Shown here: in pieces, positions 16,430 through 24,801 of the stretch | Position numbering within the stretch: position 1 is the first letter of the stretch | Layout: the number at the start of each line of letters is the position of its first letter | Assembly (NCBI GenBank): GCA_965228775.1 | Contig: OZ245840.1 | Location: 930,001-994,000 of the forward strand | Direction: 5' to 3' | From: JANQMY01 sp965228775 | GTDB taxonomy: Bacteria; Pseudomonadota; Alphaproteobacteria; JANQMY01 | DNA length: 64,000 bases | Program-made: the position numbers and the translations under genes | The notes under the pieces: model-generated | Databases searched by the model: none | Told to the model about the DNA's origin: nothing | Seen by the model: only the letters and a program-made list of their open reading frames with translations

Positions 16430-18742
16430 TTATGCATTAAGCACCGACCACACTTTTTCCGGCGTGATCGGCATATCGATATGCGTAACGTTATGTTCCT
16501 TCAGTGCATCGACGACCGCATTCACATAAGCGCCAAGGGCACCCACTGTTCCGGCCTCGCCGCACCCTTTGATACCAAACGGGTTCTTCGTACACGGAAC
16601 TTCATTGTAGGAAAAATCGATCATGGGAAAATCATCTGCCCGCGGCATCCAGTAATCCATGAAGGTGCCGGTGAGAAGCTGACCGGTTTCATCATAGACC
16701 GTGTTCTCACCAATCGCCTGCCCCAGTCCTTGAATGATGCCCCCATGGACCTGCCCCGCCAGCAAGAGCGGGTTTACAACGGTGCCGAAATCATCCACAG
16801 CCGTGTAACGGTCGATAGACGTAACGCCCGTTTCGGGATCGATGGTCACCTCGCAGATATGGCAGCCATTGGGATAGGTATTGCCTTCCTGCTCATACAC
16901 ACCGTCGCCAACGAGCGCCTGGATATCGTCCGCATCGGCCTGTGTGGCCGCAATCTTGGCCACGTCGAACAAGCCAATCGATCGGTCCGTACCGGCAATT
17001 TTGAAAGTACCGTCGCCATAGACAATGTCCGCCGCCGCCGCTTCCAATTCGTTGGATGCGATGTCCTTGCCCTTCTCGATCGCATCATTGGCCGCCGCCG
17101 TGGATGCGCCACTGCCGAGATAGGCCGACCGCGACCCGCCGGTCCCCGTGCCATTGGCTAATGTGGCCGTGTCGCCGCTGCGCACGGTGATGCTTTCAAA
17201 AGGCACTTCCAGTTTATCCGCGACCACTTGCGCAAAGGCGGTTTCGTGCCCCTGTCCTGTGGACTGTGTGCCCACCCAAACCGTTATGGTTTCGTCCGGG
17301 TTGATTTCAATTTTGGCGTATTCGATGTTGGAACCGCCCGTGCGTTCCACGTAGTAAGACACGCCGAGACCACTAAGCAGACCCTTTGCCTGACGTTCCT
17401 TCTGCCGGTTGGCAAAATCTTCCGCATCCGCCTTCTTATAGGCATCTATCAGATTGGCTTCGAATTCACCGCTATCGAAATTCACGCCCGATGGTGATTC
17501 ATAGGGCATTTGGTCCGGCGCCACGAAATTACGCTTGCGCAAATCGTCGGCCGCAATGCCCAATTCTCTTGCCGCCGTATCGACCAGCCGCTCGATAATG
17601 TAGCTTGCCTCCGGGCGCCCCGCGCCACGATAGGCATCAATCGGCGTCGTATTCGTCAGCACACAGCGTACATGATTATACTGCGTCGGAATATTGTAGA
17701 CGCCCACATGCATGCCGACAGCGGCCAAGGTGGGAATCGCGGGACCGAATTGCGACCCATAAGCCCCCACACCGCCAATCGTATCCATGCGCACGGCGAG
17801 AAACTTGCCGTCGCCATCAAGAGCCAATTCAGCATTGGTGACCTGATCCCGCCCTTGGGTATCCGTCAAAAACGCATCGGACCGCTCACCGGTCCATTTG
17901 ACCGGCCGTCCGATCTCTTTTGCCGCCCAGACCACCAACGGATATTCTGGGAACATGAACCCTTTCATGCCAAATCCGCCACCCACGTCTTTGGTCACCA
18001 CACGGACTTTTTCTTCCGGAATATTGAGGATCTGATTGCAAAGCTGCCGGCGAATATTGAAAACGCCCTGGCTGCCTAAAGTGAGCGTGTATTGGTCCTT
18101 CGCCGCATCATATGACGCGGAGGCGGCCCGAGGCTCCATCGAATTCACAACCAGCCGATTGTTGACCAATTTCAACTTGGTTACGTGAGCTGCGGATTTA
18201 ATGGCATCGTCCGTTTTTGCTTCATCGCCGAACTCCCAATCGAAACACACATTGGAGTCGCCATCTGTCCAAGCCTTCACGGCGTCTGGGGCGGCAGCGG
18301 CCTCCGTGTCGGCAATCGCGGGAAGGTCTTCATAATCAACGAAGATAAGTTCGGCAGCATCCTTCGCCTGATTGGGCGTCTCGGCAATCACCATGGCGAC
18401 AGAATCGCCCACATACCGCACAAAGTCCTTTTGAATCAGCGGCCTTGGCGGCAATGCCATGGGACTGCCGTCCCTATTCGGCAGAACGGCCACCATGCAC
18501 GGAACGTTGCCCAGGCCTGCAGCTTCGATATCGGCGCCTGTGTAAACCGCTATGACGCCAGGCGCAGATTTCGCCTCGTCAATATCGACGCTCTTAATCC
18601 GGGCATGCGCCATCGGGGAACGCAGCATATACGCATGTGCCTGATCCGCCGCGGACGCATCGTCGGTGTAGTCACCCTTGCCGACGACCAATCGATTGTC
18701 TTCGGTGCGGGGGACGGGCTGGCCAACGCCAAACTGAACCAT
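16430..18742 (-). CDS. molybdenum hydroxylase large subunit (CoxL form II-like)
   Basis: About 770 residues, the normal length for the molybdopterin-cytosine dinucleotide-binding subunit of the xanthine dehydrogenase/CO dehydrogenase family. Visible landmarks are GVGQPVPRTEDNRLVVGKGDY at the start, GGFGMKG, AYRGAGRPEA (the form II signature rather than the AYxCSFR of true CO dehydrogenase), and KGCGEAGTVGA near the end, which includes the catalytic Glu. The likely reaction is hydroxylation of an aldehyde, N-heterocycle or similar substrate. The usual FAD (medium) and 2Fe-2S (small) subunit genes are not adjacent on either side. The start may be ATG 18742 or TTG 18748; GGAG sits closer to the TTG. 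moaA is 15 kb away. Confidence 0.9.
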   Translation of the reverse strand: MVQFGVGQPVPRTEDNRLVVGKGDYTDDASAADQAHAYMLRSPMAHARIKSVDIDEAKSAPGVIAVYTGADIEAAGLGNVPCMVAVLPNRDGSPMALPPRPLIQKDFVRYVGDSVAMVIAETPNQAKDAAELIFVDYEDLPAIADTEAAAAPDAVKAWTDGDSNVCFDWEFGDEAKTDDAIKSAAHVTKLKLVNNRLVVNSMEPRAASASYDAAKDQYTLTLGSQGVFNIRRQLCNQILNIPEEKVRVVTKDVGGGFGMKGFMFPEYPLVVWAAKEIGRPVKWTGERSDAFLTDTQGRDQVTNAELALDGDGKFLAVRMDTIGGVGAYGSQFGPAIPTLAAVGMHVGVYNIPTQYNHVRCVLTNTTPIDAYRGAGRPEASYIIERLVDTAARELGIAADDLRKRNFVAPDQMPYESPSGVNFDSGEFEANLIDAYKKADAEDFANRQKERQAKGLLSGLGVSYYVERTGGSNIEYAKIEINPDETITVWVGTQSTGQGHETAFAQVVADKLEVPFESITVRSGDTATLANGTGTGGSRSAYLGSGASTAAANDAIEKGKDIASNELEAAAADIVYGDGTFKIAGTDRSIGLFDVAKIAATQADADDIQALVGDGVYEQEGNTYPNGCHICEVTIDPETGVTSIDRYTAVDDFGTVVNPLLLAGQVHGGIIQGLGQAIGENTVYDETGQLLTGTFMDYWMPRADDFPMIDFSYNEVPCTKNPFGIKGCGEAGTVGALGAYVNAVVDALKEHNVTHIDMPITPEKVWSVLNA

Positions 18743-19058
18743 AATCAAACTACTCCATTAACGGTCTTCATTTGTGAAGAGGATCGAGGCCGGCGCAACC
18801 TGCCTAAAGAGACGGGAACTCGCCTCAACGTTGCGCCAATTATGGGCAAAACGATGGGCGCATGGGGTTCATCCAAGTTTTTCAGCATCACCCCTCTCCC
18901 GGACGCGCAAATTCGGGGAGCCGAAAGTGAAAACCTGGCTTCCGTTCTTATGATTTTTCGGTCCATATTGGGGGTCGGGGTGAGTAATTTTAGCTCAACA
19001 ACTGCTGTCGGTGCATTTTCGCGCCGGCGAAATTTTCTCAGTAAAGATACAGTCATTC
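18743..19058. other. divergent intergenic region
   Basis: A 316-base gap between the molybdenum hydroxylase gene and the secreted protein gene. It holds no convincing gene; a minus-strand frame of 103 codons here is Arg/Pro-rich and looks like chance. It must contain two divergent promoters, but I see no clear -35/-10 pair or palindrome. Confidence 0.4.
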
Positions 19059-20312
19059 ATGGTGCGTCACAACAATAAGCTTTTTGCAACAGCCGCTCTG
19101 GCCGTGCTCATCAAACTAGGGGGCTTATGCCATTCCGCATTGGCCAGCGATTGCGCCCAGCCTCTCTCGGAGCTGCTGATCGGATCCGATAAAGCCGAAA
19201 CGGCGAACGCCGTCATTGAAAACTCAAATGGCTTTCTTGTTTTTGGGGCCCGCACCGGCAAAGACAAAAAGTCTCAAGCCTTTGCATGGGGCCTCGACGT
19301 TTGCGGTGACCTAAAGTGGAAAATGTCGCTGGCATCCGGAAGCGGCAGCAACTTCCTTACAGGCTCGTTGTTGCCTGATGGCAACGTATTGCTCGGCGGG
19401 TCCGCGCAAAGTTGGGACACCCCCCTCAAAAGCGATGCATTGATCGTCAAACTCGACAAAAACGGAAACAGGCTGTGGAGCATGCCGTTTCAGGGCGAAC
19501 AAAACCTCGCGGTGACCAACTTGTTGCCACGTGGCAAAGCTGTAGTAGCAGTGCTGCAACCCTACACACGCAAAACGGATGGCGAAGCGCCTCAAAAGCT
19601 GAAGCCAGAGGAAGAACGCCCCATTTTCGTGACGATTGACGCCAGCGGCGCTTTGATCGATCAATTTACTCCGCTTGCGGAAGAAAAAGCGAAACTGTTT
19701 CATATCTCCGAAATCCCCGGCACGTCGAAACTTCTGGCCTCTGGCCGTTTCTCCTATTTCGGCCAACCGACCCGGCCCGGCATCTGGGAAATTGACCGGG
19801 AAGCGGAAACAGCCAAGCGCCTGTATAGCGGAGACACGATTGGTCTTTCGTTTGGCAGCCACAGTGATGCGCCCAATACACAGCATACGCTGTTGTGGCG
19901 CAGCCGCCTTGGCCCCAATGCCTCGGGGGACCCAATCAGCCTGACGCGCTTGGATGATGGCCTGCCCCAGGAGATTTGGACCGTGCCCCGCACGGCCTCG
20001 GCCACCCTGCCCGCTACGAGCTTGCGTGCCAGCAATGGCGACTTCGTCGTTGTGCTTCAATCATTTCCAAAGAAGGAAGCCGATGTCACGATCTCGGTAT
20101 CGCGCATCTCTTCTTCCGGCAACCTCATATGGAGCACCTCTTTCGTGCGTGCCAATGATTCTGCGGTGACCTCGATCATTCAACGGTCCGATCGGACATT
20201 CTTACTCGCGGGGCGTACCAAGAAAACCTCATCGAAAGATGGCGATGTTTGGCTGTTAGCGATGGGAGCCGATGGCGCTATGCAAGAAGGCAAAAATTCG
20301 TCCCGGTTTTGA
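19059..20312 (+). CDS. secreted protein, possibly beta-propeller fold
   Basis: About 417 residues from ATG 19059. A signal peptide ends near SALAS|DCAQ. The mature part has repeated strand patterns with Gly-Asp-Trp turns (GFLVFGARTGKDKKSQAFAW, GNVLLGGSAQSWDT, TKKTSSKDGDVWLLAMG), resembling PQQ- or delta-60-type propeller blades of about 45-60 residues. No enzymatic residues are recognised. Likely periplasmic or extracellular. The frame opens at 19011, but the extra residues precede a normal signal peptide and are unlikely. No operon partner; the cupin gene follows after 111 bases. Confidence 0.7.
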   Translation: MVRHNNKLFATAALAVLIKLGGLCHSALASDCAQPLSELLIGSDKAETANAVIENSNGFLVFGARTGKDKKSQAFAWGLDVCGDLKWKMSLASGSGSNFLTGSLLPDGNVLLGGSAQSWDTPLKSDALIVKLDKNGNRLWSMPFQGEQNLAVTNLLPRGKAVVAVLQPYTRKTDGEAPQKLKPEEERPIFVTIDASGALIDQFTPLAEEKAKLFHISEIPGTSKLLASGRFSYFGQPTRPGIWEIDREAETAKRLYSGDTIGLSFGSHSDAPNTQHTLLWRSRLGPNASGDPISLTRLDDGLPQEIWTVPRTASATLPATSLRASNGDFVVVLQSFPKKEADVTISVSRISSSGNLIWSTSFVRANDSAVTSIIQRSDRTFLLAGRTKKTSSKDGDVWLLAMGADGAMQEGKNSSRF

Positions 20313-20423
20313 AGATTTACACCGACATCCGCTGCCTCGTGCATAAAATCAGAATGAAGTGTTTGAAGTTGCATAACCCTGCGATTGCCTTCACAGTTTC
20401 AAAAAACGAGGGAGAGCGGCCTG

Positions 20424-20780
20424 ATGGGTGTGAAAGTGTTCAAGAACTTCTTCACCACCAAGGAAGAAGTGATGCAGGATCTCATTAAGACAGGTATGTG
20501 GCCGACGACCTATGTGTCAGAGCCATCCGCCGAATTGCCAATACATTGGCATGACGGTGAAACCCATGGCTATGTCATGGAAGGCAGCACCTATGTCATC
20601 GATGGTGAAAGCGGAGAAAAACTCACCATTGAAAAAGGCGACAAGTTAGAGCTGCCTGCCCGTGTCCTTCATGCGGAGGGTGAAATTAAGGAACGCGTCG
20701 TCTACATCGTCGCCGTGCCCGGTCCGTACAATTTTGCCGAGTTCTTCGAAATGAAAGATCCAGCGCTGTTGGAACAATGA
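20424..20780 (+). CDS. cupin-domain protein
   Basis: About 118 residues from ATG 20424, which has GGGAGAGC upstream. A single cupin barrel: motif 1 is around IHWHDGETHGYVMEG (two His and Glu as metal ligands) and motif 2 is around KGDKLELPARVLHAEG (His). Such small cupins bind a metal and may be isomerases, dioxygenases or storage/sensor proteins; the substrate is unknown. The gene converges on the SRPBCC gene with 25 bases between the stops. Confidence 0.82.
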   Translation: MGVKVFKNFFTTKEEVMQDLIKTGMWPTTYVSEPSAELPIHWHDGETHGYVMEGSTYVIDGESGEKLTIEKGDKLELPARVLHAEGEIKERVVYIVAVPGPYNFAEFFEMKDPALLEQ

Positions 20781-20805
20781 CCGACTTGGAAGTGGATGAG
20801 TATCC

Positions 20806-21267
20806 CTATTTGAAATACCCATCCCGTAAGTTGATGCCATGTTCCAGATAGGCCTTTAGAGCGCATTGCATCTGCGTCCAGCCTTGGCAATTGCCGTAAG
20901 ACGATTTCAGGCCGTTGGGCGTTGCGCGCCACCCTTCCTCAGCAATGGAGACGATTGTCCGGCCATCGTCGGTGGGTTCGAAGCGCATGGTCACAGTGGA
21001 ATTGTAGATTTCGTCTTTCTTCTTATCCACATCTTCAGCCTGCCATTCCAAAACAATCCTGCGGTCTTTTTCCACCTCAACCACATTTACCGGGAAGGCC
21101 CCCGGGAAATCATGGAAGTCCCAAACCACCGTTGTCCCCTCTTCGATGCGTCCTTTGGCACCACCGGTCGTAAAATAGGCCGATAGCTTTTCCGGATTCA
21201 CCACCGCCTCAAAAACGTCCGGCACCGGACGGTTGATGCGCGCTGTAACTTCGAATTTCAGATCCAT
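20806..21267 (-). CDS. SRPBCC (AHSA1-type) domain protein
   Basis: A 153-residue START-like domain: FEVTARINRPVPDVFEAVVNPEKLSAYF at the start (given here only as the family hallmark), then a central VEVEKDRRIVLEW and a C-terminal helix GWTQMQCALKAYLEHG. The fold binds a hydrophobic ligand in a cavity. ATG 21267 is preferred over 21270 because GGAGGAA lies at the better distance. It is divergent from an ArsR regulator. ArsR/SRPBCC pairs are common, and the regulator usually controls the SRPBCC gene. Ligand unknown. Confidence 0.85.
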   Translation of the reverse strand: MDLKFEVTARINRPVPDVFEAVVNPEKLSAYFTTGGAKGRIEEGTTVVWDFHDFPGAFPVNVVEVEKDRRIVLEWQAEDVDKKKDEIYNSTVTMRFEPTDDGRTIVSIAEEGWRATPNGLKSSYGNCQGWTQMQCALKAYLEHGINLRDGYFK

Positions 21268-21294
21268 CATTTCCTCCTTGTGTGGATATTTATT

Positions 21295-21314
21295 ATGTTA
21301 TATATTTATAACAT
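21295..21314. promoter_or_regulatory. ArsR operator palindrome
   Basis: A perfect inverted repeat with arms ATGTTATA (21295-21302) and TATAACAT (21307-21314) around TATT. It lies in the divergent region of the ArsR and SRPBCC genes, and its right arm overlaps the ATG of the ArsR gene. Its size and position are those of an autorepressor site that would control both genes. Confidence 0.7.
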
Positions 21315-21657
21315 GTCAAAGACAAAAAACGATGACAAGGTTTTCAAGGCTCTTGCCTCTCCCTTGCGCCGAGACATGCTGGATGCGCTTAAAGATACCC
21401 CACAAACCACCGGAGAATTATGTGCCAGGTTCAGCCGGCTTGATCGATGTACGGTCATGCAACACTTGCGGGTTTTAGAGAGTGCGGATCTGGTCCTGGT
21501 AAGACGCCAAGGCCGCGTCCGCTGGAATTACCTGAATGCCATTCCAATCAAACAGATTCATGACCGCTGGATCGGCGCTTATGCCGCGCAGGCTGTAACC
21601 CTGCTTGACCGCATGAAAAACGATATGGAAGGCGAGAGAGTGGGCACAGGTGATTAG
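21313..21657 (+). CDS. ArsR family HTH regulator
   Basis: About 114 residues from ATG 21313 (MSKTKNDDKVFKALASPLRR). The winged-helix domain is clear: LRRDMLDALKDTPQTTGELC, then the recognition helix DRCTVMQHLRVLE and the wing LVLVRRQGRVRWNYLN. There is no Cys pair of the arsenic sensors (ELCVCD), so this is not an arsenic repressor; it belongs to the group paired with SRPBCC genes. A perfect palindrome overlaps the start codon, which suggests tight autorepression. The frame opens at 21280, but the start there would lie upstream of the palindrome. Confidence 0.87.
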   Translation: MSKTKNDDKVFKALASPLRRDMLDALKDTPQTTGELCARFSRLDRCTVMQHLRVLESADLVLVRRQGRVRWNYLNAIPIKQIHDRWIGAYAAQAVTLLDRMKNDMEGERVGTGD

Positions 21658-21698
21658 GCTTTGAAAAGCCTTTCGGATACCGTTTCACTTGCGCTCGT

Positions 21699-21765
21699 CC
21701 CGGTCGCGTTTTCGCGAACCGGGATCTTCCAGTATTTGGCACGAGATTCCTGCATGCGCAGGAAT
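21699..21765. repeat. REP-like palindromic element
   Basis: Two hairpins: CCCGGT-CGCG / CGCG-AACCGGG around TTTT (21699-21723) and ATTCCTGC / GCAGGAAT around ATGC (21746-21765). The layout (gatcCgGG hairpin, short spacer, GAGATTCC hairpin) is that of dispersed bacterial palindromic elements. A frame reading through it gives the typical nonsense LIPAHAGISCQILEDPGS. It may end arsR transcription. Confidence 0.65.
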
Positions 21766-21872
21766 GAGCGGAAAAGAGATAAAACTACCAGAGTACTTCT
21801 CAGCTATATTTAACCCTGAAGAGACATCATCATGCCCCCCTGAACAGGCATGGGCGACATTCTCAACGAACT

Positions 21873-22091
21873 TCAATCCGTAGGCCAATCTTTTTTCGTA
21901 TATGTCACAATTTGGTGCTGGCGAATGCGCAACATGGCGTAGCCAAAGCCGCCACCAGCCAAAACTGATGTCACCACGGCCGCCAGGGGTGACATATAGG
22001 CTTGGTTCTGCCAATGACAGAACCACATCAGCACACCCCACAAAAAACTGAATAACACACCTTGAAGAAGCGCATATCTCAGGGGCGCCAT
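21873..22091 (-). CDS. small membrane protein, unknown
   Basis: About 72 residues from ATG 22091. Two hydrophobic segments (LLQGVLFSFLWGVLMWF and LAAVVTSVLAGGGFGYAML) are separated by a short polar loop (CHWQNQAYMSP), and the tail is basic and polar. That pattern argues for a real two-helix inner membrane protein. In-frame ATG codons at 22109 and 22145 are alternatives. No family recognised. It stands alone between a REP-like element and the divergent crotonase gene. Confidence 0.5.
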   Translation of the reverse strand: MAPLRYALLQGVLFSFLWGVLMWFCHWQNQAYMSPLAAVVTSVLAGGGFGYAMLRIRQHQIVTYTKKDWPTD

Positions 22092-22330
22092 TTGCGAATG
22101 CCCAAACATCTCTACACTACTCTGCCCGCAACACTTCCTTCGCATAAAACATGGCCGCCCCTAATGCCGCCTAAAAGAACAGCCCCAAAGTCTCTTCAAG
22201 TTTGACAATAGTTTTCTGCGTTTTCTTGTGACGCAGCGGTCCCCTTCGTCATTTCGGCGCAAACACACCATTACTTGCAAATGCGCGAAACCGCCATTAT
22301 ATATCCACTGGATACTTATGGAGATTTACC

Positions 22331-23038
22331 ATGCAAGAGATAGTGAAATACGCTTTCGAGGACGGCATTGCGCTGATCCGAATGGACGATGGCAAGGTCA
22401 ACGCGATGTCGACAAAGATGTTTGAGGCCTTGAACCATGCCCTCGATAAGGCGGAGGCCGACAAGGCAATTACGATCATCACTGGACGAAACGGACTTTT
22501 CTCCGCCGGGTTTGACATGAAACAGATGGCGCAGTCGGCCGAAGATCTGCACGGCGTGCTGAACGCTGGCGCCGAATTGTGCATGCGCCTTCTTTCTTTC
22601 CCAATGCCCACGATCGCCGCCTGCAACGGCCATGCCTTTCCTATGGGGGCGTTCATCATGATGTCCTGCGATTACCGCATTGGAGCCGATGGGCCATTTC
22701 GAATTGGCATGAACGAGGTTCTGATCAATATGACCATTCCAAGTTTTGCGGTTGAGTTGGCGCGTAGCCGTCTGACGGCTGCGCATTTCAATCGGACGAC
22801 TTTGACAGGTGAGATGTTTTCGCCCGAAGAGGCCGTAACTGCCGGGTTCTTAGATGAAACGGTTGCACCGGAGAAACTCATCGACCGAGCGCGTGAACAG
22901 GCGGAAGCCTTCAAGCCTGTTATGCAAAAGCATCATCACGCCACGAAATTGCGCGTGCGGAAGCATCTACTCCGTATAATGAGGGAATGTATTGACGGCG
23001 AAATAACCTTCGAAAATGCCGCCAAGGCCTTTGCCTAG
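22331..23038 (+). CDS. enoyl-CoA hydratase/isomerase family protein
   Basis: A 235-residue crotonase. The oxyanion hole residues are supplied by FSAGFDMKQM and NGHAFPMGAF. A Glu in IGMNEVLINM is in place for acid/base chemistry, but the second catalytic Glu of true hydratases is not obvious, so isomerase or hydrolase activity is possible. The C-terminal helix contains QKHHHATKLRVRKHLL. A TetR regulator follows after 21 bases on the same strand, and the two probably form an operon regulated by an acyl-CoA or related ligand (inference). Confidence 0.88.
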   Translation: MQEIVKYAFEDGIALIRMDDGKVNAMSTKMFEALNHALDKAEADKAITIITGRNGLFSAGFDMKQMAQSAEDLHGVLNAGAELCMRLLSFPMPTIAACNGHAFPMGAFIMMSCDYRIGADGPFRIGMNEVLINMTIPSFAVELARSRLTAAHFNRTTLTGEMFSPEEAVTAGFLDETVAPEKLIDRAREQAEAFKPVMQKHHHATKLRVRKHLLRIMRECIDGEITFENAAKAFA

Positions 23039-23059
23039 AATTGCCAGATTTCGGTTGCC

Positions 23060-23662
23060 ATGGCGTCGGTAAGACAGTCATATGCTTTCATGTCATCGAC
23101 AAAACGCAGCACATACCGCCATGGCGATCTTGAAAATCAAGCAACCAAAGCGGCCCTCAAGATCATTGAGAAAGAAGGAGCCGACGGGCTGAGCCTGCGG
23201 CAGGTGGCGGCCCAAGTGGGTGTCGCCCATCGCGCGCTTTACAATCACTTTTCGGACCGCGACGGCCTATTGGACGCTGTCGCGACATGTGGCTTCAATG
23301 AACTGGCTGACACGGTTGACCGGACTCGAAGCCAAAAAGCGTTCATCAAAGCCTATGTGGGATTTGGCCTCAGCCGCCCTCACCTCTATGGGCTGATGAC
23401 GAATAGGCCCCATGCCACCATGTCGGAGACACCCCCATTGCAGACGGCGGTGCACCGGGTGATTACCAAGGCTTGGAACCTGTTCGGGGACCCGGAGGGA
23501 TCATCCGCCCAAAACCGTAAGACCGTGATGGCCATCTATATGTTGCTTCACGGTGCCCTTTCACTGCGTGGCAATGGCATTTTGGATTTGGAAAGCGATC
23601 AGACCCTGATTGCGGATTTGACCGAAAGCGCCACGCGGATCAGCAGGGCCGACAAACCCTGA
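23060..23662 (+). CDS. TetR family regulator
   Basis: About 200 residues. The HTH is typical: ATKAALKIIEKEGADGLSLRQ and then VAAQVGVAHRALYNHFSDRDGLL. The C-terminal part resembles the TetR WHG-type ligand domain (AYVGFGLSRPHLYGLMT). The start could be ATG 23060 or ATG 23090 (MSSTKRSTYRHGDL); the second begins closer to the conserved region. It lies directly after the crotonase gene, which it probably regulates. A terminator shared with the opposite gene follows. Confidence 0.87.
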   Translation: MASVRQSYAFMSSTKRSTYRHGDLENQATKAALKIIEKEGADGLSLRQVAAQVGVAHRALYNHFSDRDGLLDAVATCGFNELADTVDRTRSQKAFIKAYVGFGLSRPHLYGLMTNRPHATMSETPPLQTAVHRVITKAWNLFGDPEGSSAQNRKTVMAIYMLLHGALSLRGNGILDLESDQTLIADLTESATRISRADKP

Positions 23663-23673
23663 ATGGAAGGCAT

Positions 23674-23705
23674 GAAAAAACCCGGAACGCAAAGCGCCCC
23701 GGGTT
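23674..23705 (-). terminator. terminator of the class II aldolase gene
   Basis: AACCCGG (23679-23685) pairs with CCGGGTT (23699-23705), with an inner CGC/GCG and an AAA loop. On the minus strand a run of six T follows (23675-23680). It lies 25 bases after the aldolase stop and 12 after the opposing tetR stop. Confidence 0.8.
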
Positions 23706-23729
23706 GATGCCGCTAACTGATGCGGAAAT

Positions 23730-24506
23730 CTAGTCGCGGTAGCTTGGGTCTTCACGATCCAGCATGCGCAGCAAAGCCGGCCACGGTAGTTTGCCGAATT
23801 TGCCGCTCGCGTAAATGCCATCCATTTGTTTAGCCACAACCTCTGCGGCCCCTTCGGGCGGCATGTTCGGCGTGGCGCCCGACAGCGCCTTGATCTGCAT
23901 GGTGCAAGCCCGTTCAAGGAAGAACATGGACAGAAACGTGCTTGCGCAATCGACACCGCAGGCCAGCGTGCCGTGGTTGCGCAAGATCATCATATATTTG
24001 TCGCCCAAATCCGCGACCAACCGCTCACGTTCGTCGAGATCCAGCGCAATACCTTCGTAGTCATGATAGGTAAGCTGGGGAATGACTTGCATGGCGTGCT
24101 GCGTTAGAGGCAACAGACCTTCTTTTTGCGCCGATACGGCCACGCCATCATCCGTATGCAGATGCATAACGCATTGGGCATCTTCGCGCGCCATGTGAAT
24201 AGCAGAGTGAATCGTAAAGCCCGCCGGATTGATCGGATACGGCGTTTCCATGACGATTTCGCCTTCCGTATCCACCTTCACCAAGCTCGACGCGGTGATT
24301 TCATCGAACAGGAGGCCGTACGGATTGATCAGAAAGTGATGCTCCGGACCGGGAACACGGGCGGACAAATGAGTGAAGATCATATCGGTCCAGCCATAAT
24401 GGGCGACCAACCGGTAAACGGCCGCGAGATCCACCCGGACCTGCCATTCTTCTTCGGACACCTGATCCCTGACCGATGTGTGCTTGATTTCATGTGCGAC
24501 CGACAT
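23730..24506 (-). CDS. class II aldolase/adducin family protein
   Basis: A 258-residue Zn-dependent aldolase-like protein. Metal ligands are the two His of MHLHTDDG and the later His of LRNHGTL; the acidic residue needed for catalysis is in IFTHLSARV/INPYG-type segments near the N-terminus. The family includes fuculose-phosphate aldolase, ribulose epimerase and many uncharacterised members of aromatic or sterol degradation loci. The substrate is unknown here. GGAGAGGTG precedes ATG 24506. Short tandem repeats lie directly upstream in the leader. Confidence 0.88.
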   Translation of the reverse strand: MSVAHEIKHTSVRDQVSEEEWQVRVDLAAVYRLVAHYGWTDMIFTHLSARVPGPEHHFLINPYGLLFDEITASSLVKVDTEGEIVMETPYPINPAGFTIHSAIHMAREDAQCVMHLHTDDGVAVSAQKEGLLPLTQHAMQVIPQLTYHDYEGIALDLDERERLVADLGDKYMMILRNHGTLACGVDCASTFLSMFFLERACTMQIKALSGATPNMPPEGAAEVVAKQMDGIYASGKFGKLPWPALLRMLDREDPSYRD

Positions 24507-24521
24507 GCTTCACCTCTCCTC

Positions 24522-24562
24522 AATGCTCGTTTTGAATGCTCGTTTTGTAAGTGTTCGTCTTG
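24522..24562. repeat. 13-base tandem repeat
   Basis: AATGCTCGTTTTG occurs twice in a row (24522-24547), followed by a degenerate third copy (AAGTGTTCGTCTTG). It lies 16 bases upstream of the aldolase gene start and could be a leader or regulatory repeat, or a simple slippage product. Confidence 0.55.
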
Positions 24563-24801
24563 AACAGCGCCTGCCAAGGCGCCTCGCCGGTTAGGACAAT
24601 GTCCCGATGGTCTGCTTTGAACCGGCGCCATATTCCCGAAATTCAGCCCGAGAGTGCCGTTTGTGAGCCATTGTGTCAAACAAATGTGCCCACCAAGTGC
24701 GGATGAATACACGAACATTTTAAGTTAATCCGCCTTGTGAACCGGCCCCTGCACGGTTAACTAGATCTGCTTGAAAAACCAATTGCCGGGAGCGGAAATC
24801 A

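Noticed and set aside
16430..18742. True CO dehydrogenase (form I CoxL)
   Set aside because: The active-site loop reads AYRGAGRPEA, the form II signature, not AYxCSFR, and no coxM/coxS genes are near.
18745..19056. A 103-codon minus-strand frame in the divergent gap
   Set aside because: Arg/Pro-rich, no domain, no ribosome site; it would overlap both divergent promoters.
21685..22041. A 118-codon minus-strand frame
   Set aside because: It reads through the REP-like element (IPAHAGISCQILEDPGS is the usual translation of such repeats) and overlaps the better small membrane protein.
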